NCBI GenBank assembly: GCA_017628775.1
Contig: JAGBYN010000100.1
Location: forward strand, 1 to 45,827
From: Bacteroidaceae bacterium
Lineage (GTDB): Bacteria > Bacteroidota > Bacteroidia > Bacteroidales > Bacteroidaceae
Direction of reading: 5' to 3'
DNA: 45,827 nucleotides
Shown here: one piece after another, positions 17,642-26,980 of the stretch
Layout: the number at the start of each line of letters is the position of its first letter
Position numbering within the stretch: the stretch's first letter is position 1
The notes under the pieces: model-generated
Told to the model about the DNA's origin: nothing
Database searches by the model: none
What the model saw: only the letters and a program-made list of their open reading frames with translations
Position numbers and translations under genes: made by a program

Positions 17642-17670
17642 CAAATGTAACGAAAAACACAAAGCGCAAA
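17642..17670 (-). promoter_or_regulatory. Candidate promoter for the PLD/zinc-ribbon pair
   Basis: On the minus strand TACATTTG (17642-17649) matches the -7 TAnnTTTG. TTTG at 17667-17670 is a perfect -33 box with 17 bases between. It would give a leader of about 75 bases to the ATG at 17561. Confidence 0.6.
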
Positions 17671-17840
17671 CCTTCAAAGTTTGAAATTTTTAAGAATTAA
17701 ATTAGTTAGTCGTTCAAACCTGACTCAAAAGGACAAATAAAAGACAGAAAACTGTTCTAATATCACTACAGGCTAAAAAAGAACTGAACAAAAAAAATCG
17801 GCGAATCTTTTAAAGAAAAAATATACAAATTGCAGATTCA

Positions 17841-17966
17841 AACATGCAACAAAAAAAAGGAAAATCGCAAGTGGTTATTACTAACTACTTGCAATTTTCC
17901 TTTGGTGCTCGAAGCGGGACTCGAACCCGCACAGGCGTTACTGCCCAAGGGATTTTAAGTCCCTCG
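17841..17966 (-). repeat. Proximal direct repeat: tRNA-Leu 3' two-thirds plus terminator
   Basis: This is the partner of 15044-15173. It contains the terminator and the 3' two-thirds of the intact tRNA-Leu(TAA). The cargo genes lie between the two copies, downstream of the tRNA in its direction of transcription. Confidence 0.88.
17851..17900 (-). terminator. Intrinsic terminator of the tRNA-Leu/Gly/Leu operon
   Basis: Long stem on the minus strand (GGAAAA, GCAAGT, GTTA pairing with TAAC, ACTTGC, TTTTCC), followed by eight T. Confidence 0.88.
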
Positions 17967-17990
17967 TGTCTACCATTCCACCATTCGAGC
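17906..17990 (-). tRNA. tRNA-Leu (TAA)
   Basis: An 85-nt class II tRNA with a long variable arm. The acceptor pairs GCTCGAA with TTCGAGC, discriminator A. The anticodon loop CTTAAAA has anticodon TAA. CCA appears to be encoded (17903-17905). Last gene of a three-tRNA operon and the apparent target of the islet. Confidence 0.95.
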
Positions 17991-18049
17991 AGACCATTTT
18001 TAAAAACAAAAGCAGAGTGAAACACAAGGGTCTACTCTGCTGATTGTTG

Positions 18050-18122
18050 AGCGGAAAACGAGGCTCGAACTCGCGACCCCAACCTTGGCAAGGTTGTGCT
18101 CTACCAACTGAGCTATTTCCGC
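18050..18122 (-). tRNA. tRNA-Gly (GCC)
   Basis: A 73-nt cloverleaf. The acceptor pairs GCGGAAA with TTTCCGC, discriminator T. The anticodon arm AACCTTGCCAAGGTT has anticodon GCC. Middle gene of the cluster. Confidence 0.95.
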
Positions 18123-18166
18123 AGAGATGGAAACAAGTTTCTTGCAGATACATTTTCCATCCTAAG

Positions 18167-18250
18167 TGAAGAGGAGGAGACTCGAACTCCCACGTCGCAA
18201 TTGACACTACCCCCTCAAAGTAGCGCGTCTACCAATTCCGCCACCTCTCC
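18167..18250 (-). tRNA. tRNA-Leu (GAG)
   Basis: An 84-nt class II tRNA. The acceptor pairs GGAGAGG with CCTCTTC (one G-T pair), discriminator A. The anticodon loop TTTGAGG has anticodon GAG. First gene of the tRNA cluster. Confidence 0.93.
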
Positions 18251-18263
18251 GTCTTAGCAAGCG

Positions 18264-18293
18264 CAAAGGTAGAACTTTTCAGCGAGCTACCAA
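18264..18293 (-). promoter_or_regulatory. Candidate promoter of the Leu-Gly-Leu tRNA operon
   Basis: Minus-strand TACCTTTG (18264-18271) matches TAnnTTTG. TTGG (18290-18293) stands 18 bases upstream. It lies 13 bases before the first tRNA. Confidence 0.65.
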
Positions 18294-18344
18294 TATCTGT
18301 AAGCGCCTTTTTAAACGAAATTTTATTTTAATTGATAAATATCA

Positions 18345-18710
18345 TTAGAAAAACAATGCGTTTGTTATGATAACAACAAAAACAAACATCGTAATACCTA
18401 CATAAAGCCAATCTCTTTGCTTTACAAAGTCAATCAACGAAAGCAACACACGCATAATGGGCGTCAGAACAAGCGCAATCACAGAAAGTTGGATAATACT
18501 CTCTGAACGCCCATCCACTACACCTTGAAGAATCCCCCAAAAAGTGGTGGTTTGCGGATCCTGTGGTGCATCGTAGGAGAACGTAGCCAATGAAGCGAGA
18601 TCCATTGTTGCGTTTCCGTGTTGCACAAAATAAAACGCGCCACCAATCAAAGCCAAAACGCCTGCAATCGTTACGCCCCAACGGAGCGTGCGACTAATAA
18701 GTTCTTGCAT
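18345..18710 (-). CDS. DUF1634 membrane protein
   Basis: 121 residues with three hydrophobic segments (about 10-30, 70-92 and 98-120). The first is preceded by RTLRWGVTIAG and the middle by IIQLSVIALVLTPIMR, characteristic of DUF1634. DUF1634 proteins are regularly encoded beside TSUP (TauE/SafE) transporters, and that gene lies 74 bases upstream here. It probably assists that permease in the inner membrane; the precise role is not established. Start at the ATG at 18710 matches the family length. Confidence 0.88.
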   Translation of the reverse strand: MQELISRTLRWGVTIAGVLALIGGAFYFVQHGNATMDLASLATFSYDAPQDPQTTTFWGILQGVVDGRSESIIQLSVIALVLTPIMRVLLSLIDFVKQRDWLYVGITMFVFVVIITNALFF

Positions 18711-18784
18711 ATAATAGATCTAATAAATTCTTAGCAATGCGACGAGCTGATGAGATCTCTGATCGAACAAATTACAAAACTCGC

Positions 18785-19621
18785 CTAAAAATAACCATTA
18801 ATACCTTGCCAAATCATATTGGCAGCCACTAAATACACCGCAAAACTAAAGATACGGCGAAGCAAACGAACATCAAGCACTTTCAACAAACGAGCACCTG
18901 TTAGCGAACCTGCCAACACCCCAATAAGAACGGGGAATGCAATACCAGGAGCAATATTACCGCGCTGAAGATAAACCACAGCCGAAGCACAAGCCGTAAC
19001 ACCCATCATGAAGTTTGACGTCGTGGTACTCACCTTAAAGGGCACCTTCATCAAATTATCCATAGCAATGACCTTCAACACACCACTGCCGATTCCCAAT
19101 ATTCCAGAAAGCACTCCAGCCACGGTCATCACGCCAAAGCCGCCTGCCACATTCTTGAGTTCATAGGCTTGAAGCGAACCATCCTTTTGAGGCCATGTGC
19201 CGTACAGTTTAAGTTTTCGCGCCAGTTCCGATCCCTTGACGCCTTCATGGTTTTGCTTCTTAATCAACTGCATGGTTGCCGTGAGCGTAAGCGTCATCCC
19301 AAAGATCACAGCAATCACGTTGCTGTTTAAATAATAAGCTACAAAAGCCCCTATAACCGCCCCTATAACCGTGGCGATTTCAAGAAACATGCCTAAGCGG
19401 ATATTGGTAATCCCCTCCTTAACATAAGCACTGCCCGATCCAGAACTTGTTGCGATGGAAGCCACAAGCGCAGCACCTACAGCATAGTGAAAATCAATGC
19501 CAAGCACCAAGGTCAACAACGGAATTACGACAACGCCGCCACCAAGTCCCGTAAGCGAGCCTAAAAGACCAGCGCAATACGCACCGACAAGAAGAATTAT
19601 TGTAAAAGTTATAATAGACAT
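18785..19621 (-). CDS. TSUP family (TauE/SafE) membrane transporter
   Basis: 278 residues with about eight hydrophobic segments and the typical TSUP glycine-rich repeats: LGSLTGLGGGVVVIPLL near the N-terminus and its second-half counterpart SGILGIGSGVLKVIAM. The family exports or imports sulfite, sulfonates or other organic anions; the substrate cannot be read from sequence. The segment between the halves carries a charged loop (about 120-155). The gene follows rnhB by 26 bases and precedes the DUF1634 gene. It could be co-transcribed from sufC onward, which would place it in a sulfur-related unit, but that is inference. Confidence 0.9.
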   Translation of the reverse strand: MSIITFTIILLVGAYCAGLLGSLTGLGGGVVVIPLLTLVLGIDFHYAVGAALVASIATSSGSGSAYVKEGITNIRLGMFLEIATVIGAVIGAFVAYYLNSNVIAVIFGMTLTLTATMQLIKKQNHEGVKGSELARKLKLYGTWPQKDGSLQAYELKNVAGGFGVMTVAGVLSGILGIGSGVLKVIAMDNLMKVPFKVSTTTSNFMMGVTACASAVVYLQRGNIAPGIAFPVLIGVLAGSLTGARLLKVLDVRLLRRIFSFAVYLVAANMIWQGINGYF

Positions 19622-19647
19622 AAAACAACTAATTTATCGAACCTACC

Positions 19648-20223
19648 TTAAAATTTAAAGGTTTTACGGTGCAACGGCGACAGACCATGCTGACGGATAC
19701 CCTCACGATGAGCCACGGTGGGATAACCTGCATTTTTATCCCACGCATAATAGGGATATTCCTTATGCAGTTCATGCATGTAATCATCTCTGTAAGTTTT
19801 GGCCAACACACTGGCAGCCGCTATCGACAGGTATTTTGCATCCCCCTTAACAATCGTTTGGTGGGGAATGTCTTGATAAGGTTTAAATCGATTGCCGTCA
19901 ACAATCACAAACTCCGGACGCACCTTCAGCTGATCCAATGCGCGATGCATGGCCAGTATTGAGGCATTCAGGATATTCATTTCATCAATTTCTTCGGCAG
20001 TCACCACGCCAACAGCCCAAGCTATGGCATCGCGTTCGATATCCACACGCAACTCGCGGCGGCGTTTATCCGTGAGTTTTTTTGAGTCGTTCAACCCCTC
20101 ATGCTGGTAATCAGGCGGTAAAATCACGGCAGCGGCATACACGCTCCCTGCCAGGCAACCACGTCCAGCCTCATCGCAACCGGCTTCTATTTTATGTTCG
20201 GTGTTATATATAGGTGAAAGCAT
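19648..20223 (-). CDS. rnhB: Ribonuclease HII
   Basis: 191 residues from the ATG at 20223. It cleaves RNA in RNA-DNA hybrids, including single ribonucleotides in DNA. The catalytic DEAGRG is at residues 17-22, followed by the family's second acidic site in FVIVDGN and the [21 protein letters not shown] block. The length is normal for RNase HII (about 190-210). The upstream extension to 20274 is hydrophobic and outside the family, so it is excluded. It sits 59 bases downstream of sufS on the same strand. Confidence 0.94.
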   Translation of the reverse strand: MLSPIYNTEHKIEAGCDEAGRGCLAGSVYAAAVILPPDYQHEGLNDSKKLTDKRRRELRVDIERDAIAWAVGVVTAEEIDEMNILNASILAMHRALDQLKVRPEFVIVDGNRFKPYQDIPHQTIVKGDAKYLSIAAASVLAKTYRDDYMHELHKEYPYYAWDKNAGYPTVAHREGIRQHGLSPLHRKTFKF

Positions 20224-20282
20224 AGAAATTGATTTCAAGTTAAAGATAAGCACTATTAAGGCGAGGACAATCAATGCCCACG

Positions 20283-21497
20283 CTAAAACATCTTACGAAC
20301 CCGTTCAAGGGCAGCCACAAACTGATCCACCTCCTCGCGGGTGTTGTACAACGCAAATGAAGCGCGCGCCATACTTTCCACACCGTAGCGCTGCATCAGG
20401 GGTTGTGCACAATGATGACCAGTACGTATGGCAATACCCAAACGATCAAGTAAAGTACCAAGATCTAAGGGATGGATATTTCCAATATTAAAGGCGACCA
20501 CCGCATCTTTTCCCTCGGTTTCACCGTAGAATTTCAGATCGGGTATTTGTCGCATCTGTTGCATTGCATACTGCGTCAAAGCGCGTTCATGCTGGGCAAT
20601 CTGCGCCATTCCTAATTGCTCAACATACTTAATTGCCGTAGCCAATCCGTGCGTTCCCACATAATTGGGTGTGCCCGCTTCAAACTTAAAAGGTAAGCGC
20701 TCATACGTTGTTTTTTCAAACGTCACGCGCGATATCATCTCACCACCACCGTGATAGGGCGGCATGGCATTAAGCAGATCCGCTTTACCATAAAGCACCC
20801 CAATTCCTGTTGGGCCATAAACCTTATGTCCACTAAAAGCAAAGAAATCGCAATCCAATGCTTGCACATCCACTGGGATATGTGGCGCGCTTTGAGCACC
20901 ATCGACCAAAAATTTCGCACCATGCTCATGAGCAATGCGAATCATTTCAGCAACGGGATTCACCGTGCCCAGCACATTACTGACGTGCGCCACGCTCACC
21001 AGACGCGTGCGTGGTGTAAACAATGCTTGATATGCTTCCATATCCAAAGCACCGCAATCGGCAACGGGAATAACCTTCAGCACAATACCCTTACGGTCGC
21101 GCAGGAGTTGCCAGGGCACAATATTAGAATGATGCTCCAGCTCACTCACAATAACCTCATCGCCCTCATTTAAAAATGCCTCGCCGAAGCAATGCGCCAC
21201 AAGGTTAATACTTTCGGTCGTGCCACGCGTAAAGATAATCTCCGTTTCAGACGCCGCATTGATAAAGGCGCGCACCGTTTCGCGTGCCGCCTCATGTAAA
21301 TCGGTGGAACGCTGCGATAAGAAATGCACACCACGATGCACATTAGCATTCACGGTGTGATACATCTCAGTAATAGCCTCGGTCACGCACCGAGGCTTTT
21401 GTGTTGTTGCAGCATTATCCAGATACACCAAAGGACGACGATACACTTCGCGCTCAAGGATCGGGAAATCAGCCCTTATTTTTTCTAAATCGTACAT
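20283..21497 (-). CDS. sufS: SufS-type cysteine desulfurase
   Basis: 404-residue PLP enzyme that removes sulfur from cysteine for Fe-S cluster assembly. The PLP lysine is Lys225 in [11 protein letters not shown], and the active-site cysteine is Cys363 in RTGHHCAQP, the SufS-type (group II) motif. [11 protein letters not shown] near the N-terminus is also typical. The ATG at 21497 is chosen; an in-frame TTG six bases upstream is less likely. Third gene in sufC-sufD-sufS, 24 bases after sufD. Confidence 0.96.
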   Translation of the reverse strand: MYDLEKIRADFPILEREVYRRPLVYLDNAATTQKPRCVTEAITEMYHTVNANVHRGVHFLSQRSTDLHEAARETVRAFINAASETEIIFTRGTTESINLVAHCFGEAFLNEGDEVIVSELEHHSNIVPWQLLRDRKGIVLKVIPVADCGALDMEAYQALFTPRTRLVSVAHVSNVLGTVNPVAEMIRIAHEHGAKFLVDGAQSAPHIPVDVQALDCDFFAFSGHKVYGPTGIGVLYGKADLLNAMPPYHGGGEMISRVTFEKTTYERLPFKFEAGTPNYVGTHGLATAIKYVEQLGMAQIAQHERALTQYAMQQMRQIPDLKFYGETEGKDAVVAFNIGNIHPLDLGTLLDRLGIAIRTGHHCAQPLMQRYGVESMARASFALYNTREEVDQFVAALERVRKMF

Positions 21498-21521
21498 AGC
21501 CAAAATACAGATACGTTGGTT

Positions 21522-22847
21522 TTACTTGCAAATCTTACACCCATCACAGGTGCTTGCCTCACCACGGAAGCGCATCTCAACAAGGTGAGCCAAGCGCTCA
21601 CGCAGGTATTCAATTTCTACATGCTGAAGCACCTCGTTCACAAAGGCATATTGCAGCAACAAACGCGCTTCCTGCTCAGAGATACCACGTTGACGCATAT
21701 AAAAAAGTGCGGATTCATCGAGTTTTCCTACCGTTGAGCCGTGATTACACTTCACATCGTCGGCATAGATCTCCAACATCGGTTGCGCGTAAGCATGAGC
21801 GGTAGGCACCACACAAAGATTAGCATTGGTTTGTTCCGACAAGGTATGCTGAGCATCAGGCTGCACCAAAACCTTGCCTGCGAATGCACTGACACTATGG
21901 TCGTCCAGCACATACTTATACAGCATCTTACTGTTGCAGTTTGGCGCCACGTGCTCCACAACGATGTTATCATCAACCACCTCTTGTCCGCCGGCAATCA
22001 CCGCACCACCCGTAAAGACCTGTGCATGTTCGCCCATCAAGCGCACATTCACTTGATTATGGGTTTGTCCCGCATGGAGCGTAACGCCATTCATCGTCAC
22101 CTGACTGCCAGCTTGCTGTTGGATATAGAAATGCGCGAACTTAGTCACGTTGCTGGCACCCTCCTCAATAGTATAAAGTTCTACTTTTGAATTTTCCTGT
22201 GCAAAAACTTCAGCCACCTGAGTCGTCAAATAAGGCTGACGTCCTGCCACGTGGTCGCAAATTAAGATTTGTGCCTCAGCCCCCTCTTCAACCACCACCA
22301 GCAAGCGGCGGTTAGAGAGCATCGCATGATTGGCATCGCACACATTCACCAATTGAATAGGATTCTTGGTCTTCACGTGCGCAGGCACATATATCAATAA
22401 GCCGTCTTGCGCCAACATGGTGTTCAGCGCAGCTACTGCATCAGCATCATGCACCGCACGATTGTAAAAATCAGCGATGAATTCGCTGTTTTCCTTCAAA
22501 CACGCCACTTTAATACCTTCCGCTTCAAAATGATTATGAGCCGGCAATATTGGAGTGTCATTCACCACGAAACACAACGATGTGCTTAAGTTAGGCACGT
22601 TACAACGATACACCTCATAAGGATTCACAGAAGGCAAGGCCCGCTGAAGATTCACCCCAAAATCAGGAGCGAACGCACCTTGCACATCAAAATAGCGATA
22701 GCGTTCATCCTTGCGCAAGGGCAATCCTTTTTGCTCTAATATTTTTGCAGCCTCATCGCGATGGGCATTCATGGCAGCGCAGCTGTTCTGATCCACCAAA
22801 GCACGATGTTCGGCAAAGAGTTGTAAATAAGGTTTTGAATTGGACAT
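21522..22847 (-). CDS. sufD: Fe-S cluster assembly protein SufD
   Basis: 441 residues. It has the SufBD beta-helix core with YTIEEGASNVTKFAH, then VTLHAGQTHNQVNVRLMGE and the C-terminal HGSTVGKLDESALFYMRQRGIS segment. A cysteine-rich end (CDGCKICK) follows. It forms the SufBCD scaffold complex with SufB and the ATPase SufC. It is classed as SufD rather than SufB because it lacks the longer SufB N-terminal region and sits directly between sufC and sufS. No sufB is seen anywhere in the window. Confidence 0.93.
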   Translation of the reverse strand: MSNSKPYLQLFAEHRALVDQNSCAAMNAHRDEAAKILEQKGLPLRKDERYRYFDVQGAFAPDFGVNLQRALPSVNPYEVYRCNVPNLSTSLCFVVNDTPILPAHNHFEAEGIKVACLKENSEFIADFYNRAVHDADAVAALNTMLAQDGLLIYVPAHVKTKNPIQLVNVCDANHAMLSNRRLLVVVEEGAEAQILICDHVAGRQPYLTTQVAEVFAQENSKVELYTIEEGASNVTKFAHFYIQQQAGSQVTMNGVTLHAGQTHNQVNVRLMGEHAQVFTGGAVIAGGQEVVDDNIVVEHVAPNCNSKMLYKYVLDDHSVSAFAGKVLVQPDAQHTLSEQTNANLCVVPTAHAYAQPMLEIYADDVKCNHGSTVGKLDESALFYMRQRGISEQEARLLLQYAFVNEVLQHVEIEYLRERLAHLVEMRFRGEASTCDGCKICK

Positions 22848-22861
22848 AACTTCTTGCCTCC

Positions 22862-23617
22862 TTATGCATTATTAACCTCTTCCTTAATCCAATCGAAACC
22901 ACGCTCTTCAATCTCGTAGCCCAAGGCTGCAGTACCCTCCTTCACGATTCGTCCGTTCATCAACACATGCACAAAGTCAGGTTTCAGATAATCCAACATA
23001 CGCTGATAGTGGGTAATTACCATGGCGCTTGTCTTTTCATTGCGAAGCATATTAAATCCTTCAGCCACAATACGCAAGGCATCAACATCCAAGCCCGAGT
23101 CGGTTTCATCCAAAATAGAAAACGAAGGTTCAAGCACCGCCATTTGAAAAATCTCGTTGCGCTTGCGTTCACCACCTGAAAAACCCTCGTTCACACCACG
23201 ACTCATGAAGTGCGCATCAAGCCCCACCATTTTTCGCTTTTCCTTCAACATTTTGAGGAACTCAGCCGCAGGAATGGGTTGCTCACCGAAATAGGCACGC
23301 TTAGCATTAATCGCCGCGCGCATGAAGTTAGTCATCGAAACACCAGGGATTTCTATTGGAGCCTGGAATGACATAAAAATACCCTCATGCGAACGATCTT
23401 CAGGCGAGAGTTCCAATAAATTCTTGCCCTTGAAGATAATCTCGCCAGAAGTTACCTCATACTTAGGGTGCCCCACGAGCACATTGCTTAACGTACTTTT
23501 ACCAGAACCATTAGGTCCCATCAATACGTGCACCTCACCTTCATTGATGGTCAGGTTCACGCCTTTAAGAATTTCCTTGCCTTCAACGCAGGCATGTAAG
23601 TTTTTTATCTGAAGCAT
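22862..23617 (-). CDS. sufC: Fe-S cluster assembly ATPase SufC
   Basis: 251-residue ABC-type ATPase from the ATG at 23617. Walker A is GPNGSGKST (34-42), the signature is GFSGGERKRNEI, and Walker B is SILDETDSGLD. The D-loop and an H-loop His in VITHYQRM are also present. It powers the SufBCD scaffold. First gene of the suf run, 14 bases before sufD. The upstream in-frame extension to 23653 is not conserved-looking. Confidence 0.95.
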   Translation of the reverse strand: MLQIKNLHACVEGKEILKGVNLTINEGEVHVLMGPNGSGKSTLSNVLVGHPKYEVTSGEIIFKGKNLLELSPEDRSHEGIFMSFQAPIEIPGVSMTNFMRAAINAKRAYFGEQPIPAAEFLKMLKEKRKMVGLDAHFMSRGVNEGFSGGERKRNEIFQMAVLEPSFSILDETDSGLDVDALRIVAEGFNMLRNEKTSAMVITHYQRMLDYLKPDFVHVLMNGRIVKEGTAALGYEIEERGFDWIKEEVNNA

Positions 23618-23664
23618 GTTGTCTGTATTTTTCGCTCTGAAGTTTCTATACATTGATTAGCGGG

Positions 23665-23672
23665 CAAAGATA
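23665..23672 (-). promoter_or_regulatory. Candidate -7 element for the suf operon
   Basis: Minus-strand TATCTTTG matches TAnnTTTG, 48 bases before the sufC ATG. The -33 region is weak. Confidence 0.45.
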
Positions 23673-24049
23673 CTTATTTTTTTCGAGGTAGCTTCTATCA
23701 CTTCGACCTATTCCTGCTTTTTTAGCAAAATATAAGCTTAAGTGACATAAAAAGAGCCAGCTTCACTTTCTTATCCTTTGATTTTCTGCGCTCACATCCT
23801 ATTCCTGAGCTTTTACCACTTTTCGTTTTTTTGCTTCATTTTTTTTGCATTTGCCCAACCGAGCATGCCTCCACAACAACGAAACAGAAGTAAAAGCATG
23901 ACATTGAGAACCCTACGGCAAACGAAGCACAAAGAAAGACGTACGACAAACCATTGTAAACACACCCGAACGTTAATTTCTTCAATGGTATTTACCAACA
24001 CCTCATATATATTTTTTATATTTATAATGTGTAAGATTGTTTTTTTTTA
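23673..24049. other. Divergent intergenic region between sufC and topA
   Basis: About 380 bases separating the divergent suf and topA units. Frames here (for example 23778-24068 on plus) overlap the promoters and look fortuitous. No RNA gene or repeat was recognised. Confidence 0.5.
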
Positions 24050-24057
24050 TACTTTTG
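24050..24057 (+). promoter_or_regulatory. Candidate -7 element for topA operon
   Basis: TACTTTTG fits TAnnTTTG and lies 18 bases before the topA ATG. TGTG at 24028-24031 is a possible weak -33 box. Confidence 0.45.
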
Positions 24058-24075
24058 CGCCAAAATAAAAATATT

Positions 24076-26415
24076 ATGCAAAAGAATCTTGTCATTGTCG
24101 AATCACCAGCCAAGGCTAAAACCATTGAAAAATTCCTTGGCTCAGACTATAAAGTACTTTCAAGTTTCGGCCATATCCGCGACTTGAAAAAGAAGGATTT
24201 TGGGATCGATCTAAAATCATTCACGCCCGAATATGAGGTTTCTGCCGACAAACTACATGTGGTTTCTGAATTGCGCGCAGCAGCCAAAGCAGCAGAACAT
24301 GTGTGGCTCGCATCCGATGAGGACCGCGAGGGAGAAGCTATTTCATGGCACTTGGCTGAGGTCTTAGGTATCAAACCCGAAGAAGCAAAGCGCATCGTGT
24401 TTCATGAAATCACAAAGCCTGCCATCCTTGAGGCGATTCAAAACCCACGCAGCATCGACTTAAACCTCGTGGATGCTCAGCAAGCCCGCCGTGTGCTTGA
24501 CCGCTTGGTTGGCTTTAAGCTATCACCTGTACTGTGGCGTCGCGTGCGCCCCAGTTTGTCAGCAGGACGCGTACAGAGCGTGGCCGTACGATTAATCGTT
24601 GAGCGCGAACGTGAGATCGAAAACTTCACAGCAGAAGAAAACTACCGCATCACAGCCGTGTTCAACGTTCCCACGACCGACGACGCCACAACAACACTGA
24701 AGGCAGAAATGCCCTTACGCTTCGCCACGCTTCAGGAAGCCGAAGCTTTCTTAAACCTTTGTAATGGCGCAAGCTACAACATCACGCAAATCACAAAGCG
24801 CCCCACAAAGCGCACGCCAACACCGCCCTTCACCACATCAACCCTACAGCAGGAAGCAGCCCGAAAACTTGGATTCCCCGTGGCTGTCACGATGCGCGTG
24901 GCACAATCGCTCTACGAAAGCGGACACATCACCTATATGCGTACCGACTCAATGAACCTCTCGCAATTGTGCTTAAACAGCAGTAAAAAGGTGATTACTG
25001 AACAAATGGGCGAAAAATACCATAAATGCAGAACCTACCAAACCAAAGCCAAGGGTGCGCAGGAAGCCCACGAAGCCATCCGCCCCACTTACATGGAAAA
25101 GACGGAAGTGCCGGGAACAGCGCAAGAAAAGAAGCTCTACGACTTGATTTGGAAGCGCACCATTGCCAGTCAGATGGCTGACGCACAGTTGGAAAAGACC
25201 ACCGTCACCATCAGCATCACCGACAAGGAGGGCAACACACTGGAACAGAATTTCATTGCGTCGGGCGAAGTGGTTAAGTTTGACGGTTTCTTGAAAGTGT
25301 ACCGCGAAAGCAGCGACAACGACAACGAACAAGAAGGCGAAGATGGCACATTACTACCACCCATGCGCAAGGGCGACACGCTTCAAAGCAAAGAAATCAT
25401 TGCCACACAACGCTTCACACAAGCCCCAGCACGCTTCACAGAAGCTTCATTGGTGCATAAGTTAGAGGAATTAGGCATTGGCCGTCCCTCAACCTACGCC
25501 CCAACGATTTCCACAATCCAACAACGTGAGTACGTGGCTCGTGGCGAGAAAGATGGCGAAAAACGCGCCTACACCATAATCACCCTGAAGAACAACAAAA
25601 TAAAAACAGCCACAAAACAAGAAAATGTGGGTGGCGACAAGGGTAAGCTCGTACCCACCGACACGGGGTGCATCGTCAACGACTTCTTGCTTGAGAATTT
25701 CCCTGAAATCATGAATTACAACTTCACCGCAAACGTGGAACAGGACTTCGACGCTGTGGCTGAAGGCAAGAAAGATTGGCAAACGCTCATTAAATCGTTC
25801 TACAACAACTTCGACCCTCAAGTTGAGAAAGTACTTCAGGAACGTACAGAGAAGAAGGTGGGCGAACGCGAGTTGGGCATAGACCCAACCACAGGAAAGC
25901 CCGTCATGGTTAAGATCGGTCGTTTTGGCCCCATGGTGCAAATCGGAGTTGGCGGTGGCGATGAAAAGCCCGTATTTGCTTCGCTGGGCAAGGATCAAAG
26001 CTTAACATCCATCACCCTTGAAGAAGCTTTGGAGTTGTTTAAGTTGCCTCGCAATTTAGGTGCGTTTGAAGGAACCGACATCGTCATCAACACCGGACGC
26101 TTCGGTCCCTATATCCTGCACAACAAGAAATTCGTTTCACTCCCAAAGAGCGAAGATCCCCTTCACGTATCTCTTGAACGTGCCATTGAAATCATCTGCG
26201 AGAAACGCGAATCTGAAGAAAAGGCCAAGATCAAGAGCTTTACTGAGGATCCTGAAATGGAAATCAAAAACGGCCGCTTTGGTCCATACATCGCCTATAA
26301 GGGTAGCAATTACAAACTAACCAAAGCCCAAGCCGCTAATATTGAAGCCTTAACCTATGAAGAATGCTTAAAGCACGTGGAGGCTGAATCAGACAAGAAG
26401 AAAAAGAAAAAATAA
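24076..26415 (+). CDS. topA: DNA topoisomerase I
   Basis: 779-residue type IA topoisomerase from the ATG at 24076. The Toprim domain starts at residue 4 (LVIVESPAKAKTIEKFLG) and has SDEDREGEAISWH. The active-site tyrosine is Tyr287 in ITYMRTDSMNLS. The C-terminal part (about 590-770) carries repeated RFGP(Y/M) units typical of the Toprim C-terminal repeats seen instead of zinc fingers in many Bacteroidetes. It ends in a lysine tail. It relaxes negative supercoils in the nucleoid. Gene order topA-aroK-speA-argB with gaps of 15 and 13 bases and then a 1-base overlap suggests one transcript. Confidence 0.96.
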   Translation: MQKNLVIVESPAKAKTIEKFLGSDYKVLSSFGHIRDLKKKDFGIDLKSFTPEYEVSADKLHVVSELRAAAKAAEHVWLASDEDREGEAISWHLAEVLGIKPEEAKRIVFHEITKPAILEAIQNPRSIDLNLVDAQQARRVLDRLVGFKLSPVLWRRVRPSLSAGRVQSVAVRLIVEREREIENFTAEENYRITAVFNVPTTDDATTTLKAEMPLRFATLQEAEAFLNLCNGASYNITQITKRPTKRTPTPPFTTSTLQQEAARKLGFPVAVTMRVAQSLYESGHITYMRTDSMNLSQLCLNSSKKVITEQMGEKYHKCRTYQTKAKGAQEAHEAIRPTYMEKTEVPGTAQEKKLYDLIWKRTIASQMADAQLEKTTVTISITDKEGNTLEQNFIASGEVVKFDGFLKVYRESSDNDNEQEGEDGTLLPPMRKGDTLQSKEIIATQRFTQAPARFTEASLVHKLEELGIGRPSTYAPTISTIQQREYVARGEKDGEKRAYTIITLKNNKIKTATKQENVGGDKGKLVPTDTGCIVNDFLLENFPEIMNYNFTANVEQDFDAVAEGKKDWQTLIKSFYNNFDPQVEKVLQERTEKKVGERELGIDPTTGKPVMVKIGRFGPMVQIGVGGGDEKPVFASLGKDQSLTSITLEEALELFKLPRNLGAFEGTDIVINTGRFGPYILHNKKFVSLPKSEDPLHVSLERAIEIICEKRESEEKAKIKSFTEDPEMEIKNGRFGPYIAYKGSNYKLTKAQAANIEALTYEECLKHVEAESDKKKKKK

Positions 26416-26430
26416 GGCACACGTTAAAGT

Positions 26431-26967
26431 ATGAAAGCAATTATCCTTGTTGGGTATATGTGCGTCGGGAAAACCACCGTTGGCCGACATCTCGCCAAAA
26501 AACTCAACTGTAGCTTCTACGATTTAGATTGGTATATCGAAGAGCGATTCCGCAAAAAAATACCTCAAATCTTTTCAGAGCGCGGTGAAGACGCATTCAG
26601 AGACTTAGAGCGTCGGATGTTGCATGAAGTGGCTGAATTTGAGAATGTCGTCGTGTCGTGTGGTGGAGGAACCCCATGCTTCTTCGACAATATGGATTAC
26701 ATGAACAGCGTCGCAACAACCATATTCATAAAGGCTACGCCCGAAACCATCCTCGAACACCTCAAAATCAGTAAGAGCGAGCGCCCACTCCTAAACGGGA
26801 AGACGCCCGAAGAACTGCGAACATACATCACTGAGCAACTACAACTCCGTGAGCCCTTCTATCAAAAGGCACAATACGAAGTTCTGGTGAATGTGCTCAA
26901 CAACAAAGAGAATGTCAATGCATTTGTTGACGTAATTATTCAAACGATTAACAACCCTAATTCCTAA
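26431..26967 (+). CDS. aroK: Shikimate kinase
   Basis: 178 residues. It phosphorylates shikimate in aromatic amino acid and chorismate synthesis. The P-loop is GYMCVGKTT (residues 8-16), followed by YDLDWYIEE (substrate Asp) and the CGGG motif. The lid region has SERPLL with the expected Arg. A cysteine replaces the usual glycine at the fourth P-loop position; variation there is known in Bacteroidetes. Cytoplasmic. Confidence 0.93.
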   Translation: MKAIILVGYMCVGKTTVGRHLAKKLNCSFYDLDWYIEERFRKKIPQIFSERGEDAFRDLERRMLHEVAEFENVVVSCGGGTPCFFDNMDYMNSVATTIFIKATPETILEHLKISKSERPLLNGKTPEELRTYITEQLQLREPFYQKAQYEVLVNVLNNKENVNAFVDVIIQTINNPNS

Positions 26968-26980
26968 TAAAGACCACAAC

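Noticed and set aside
23778..24068. 96-codon frame between sufC and topA
   Set aside because: It spans the topA promoter and has no family features.
26431..26967. Cysteine in the shikimate kinase P-loop as a loss-of-function sign
   Set aside because: The GKTT core and all other motifs are intact; variation at that position is tolerated in the family.
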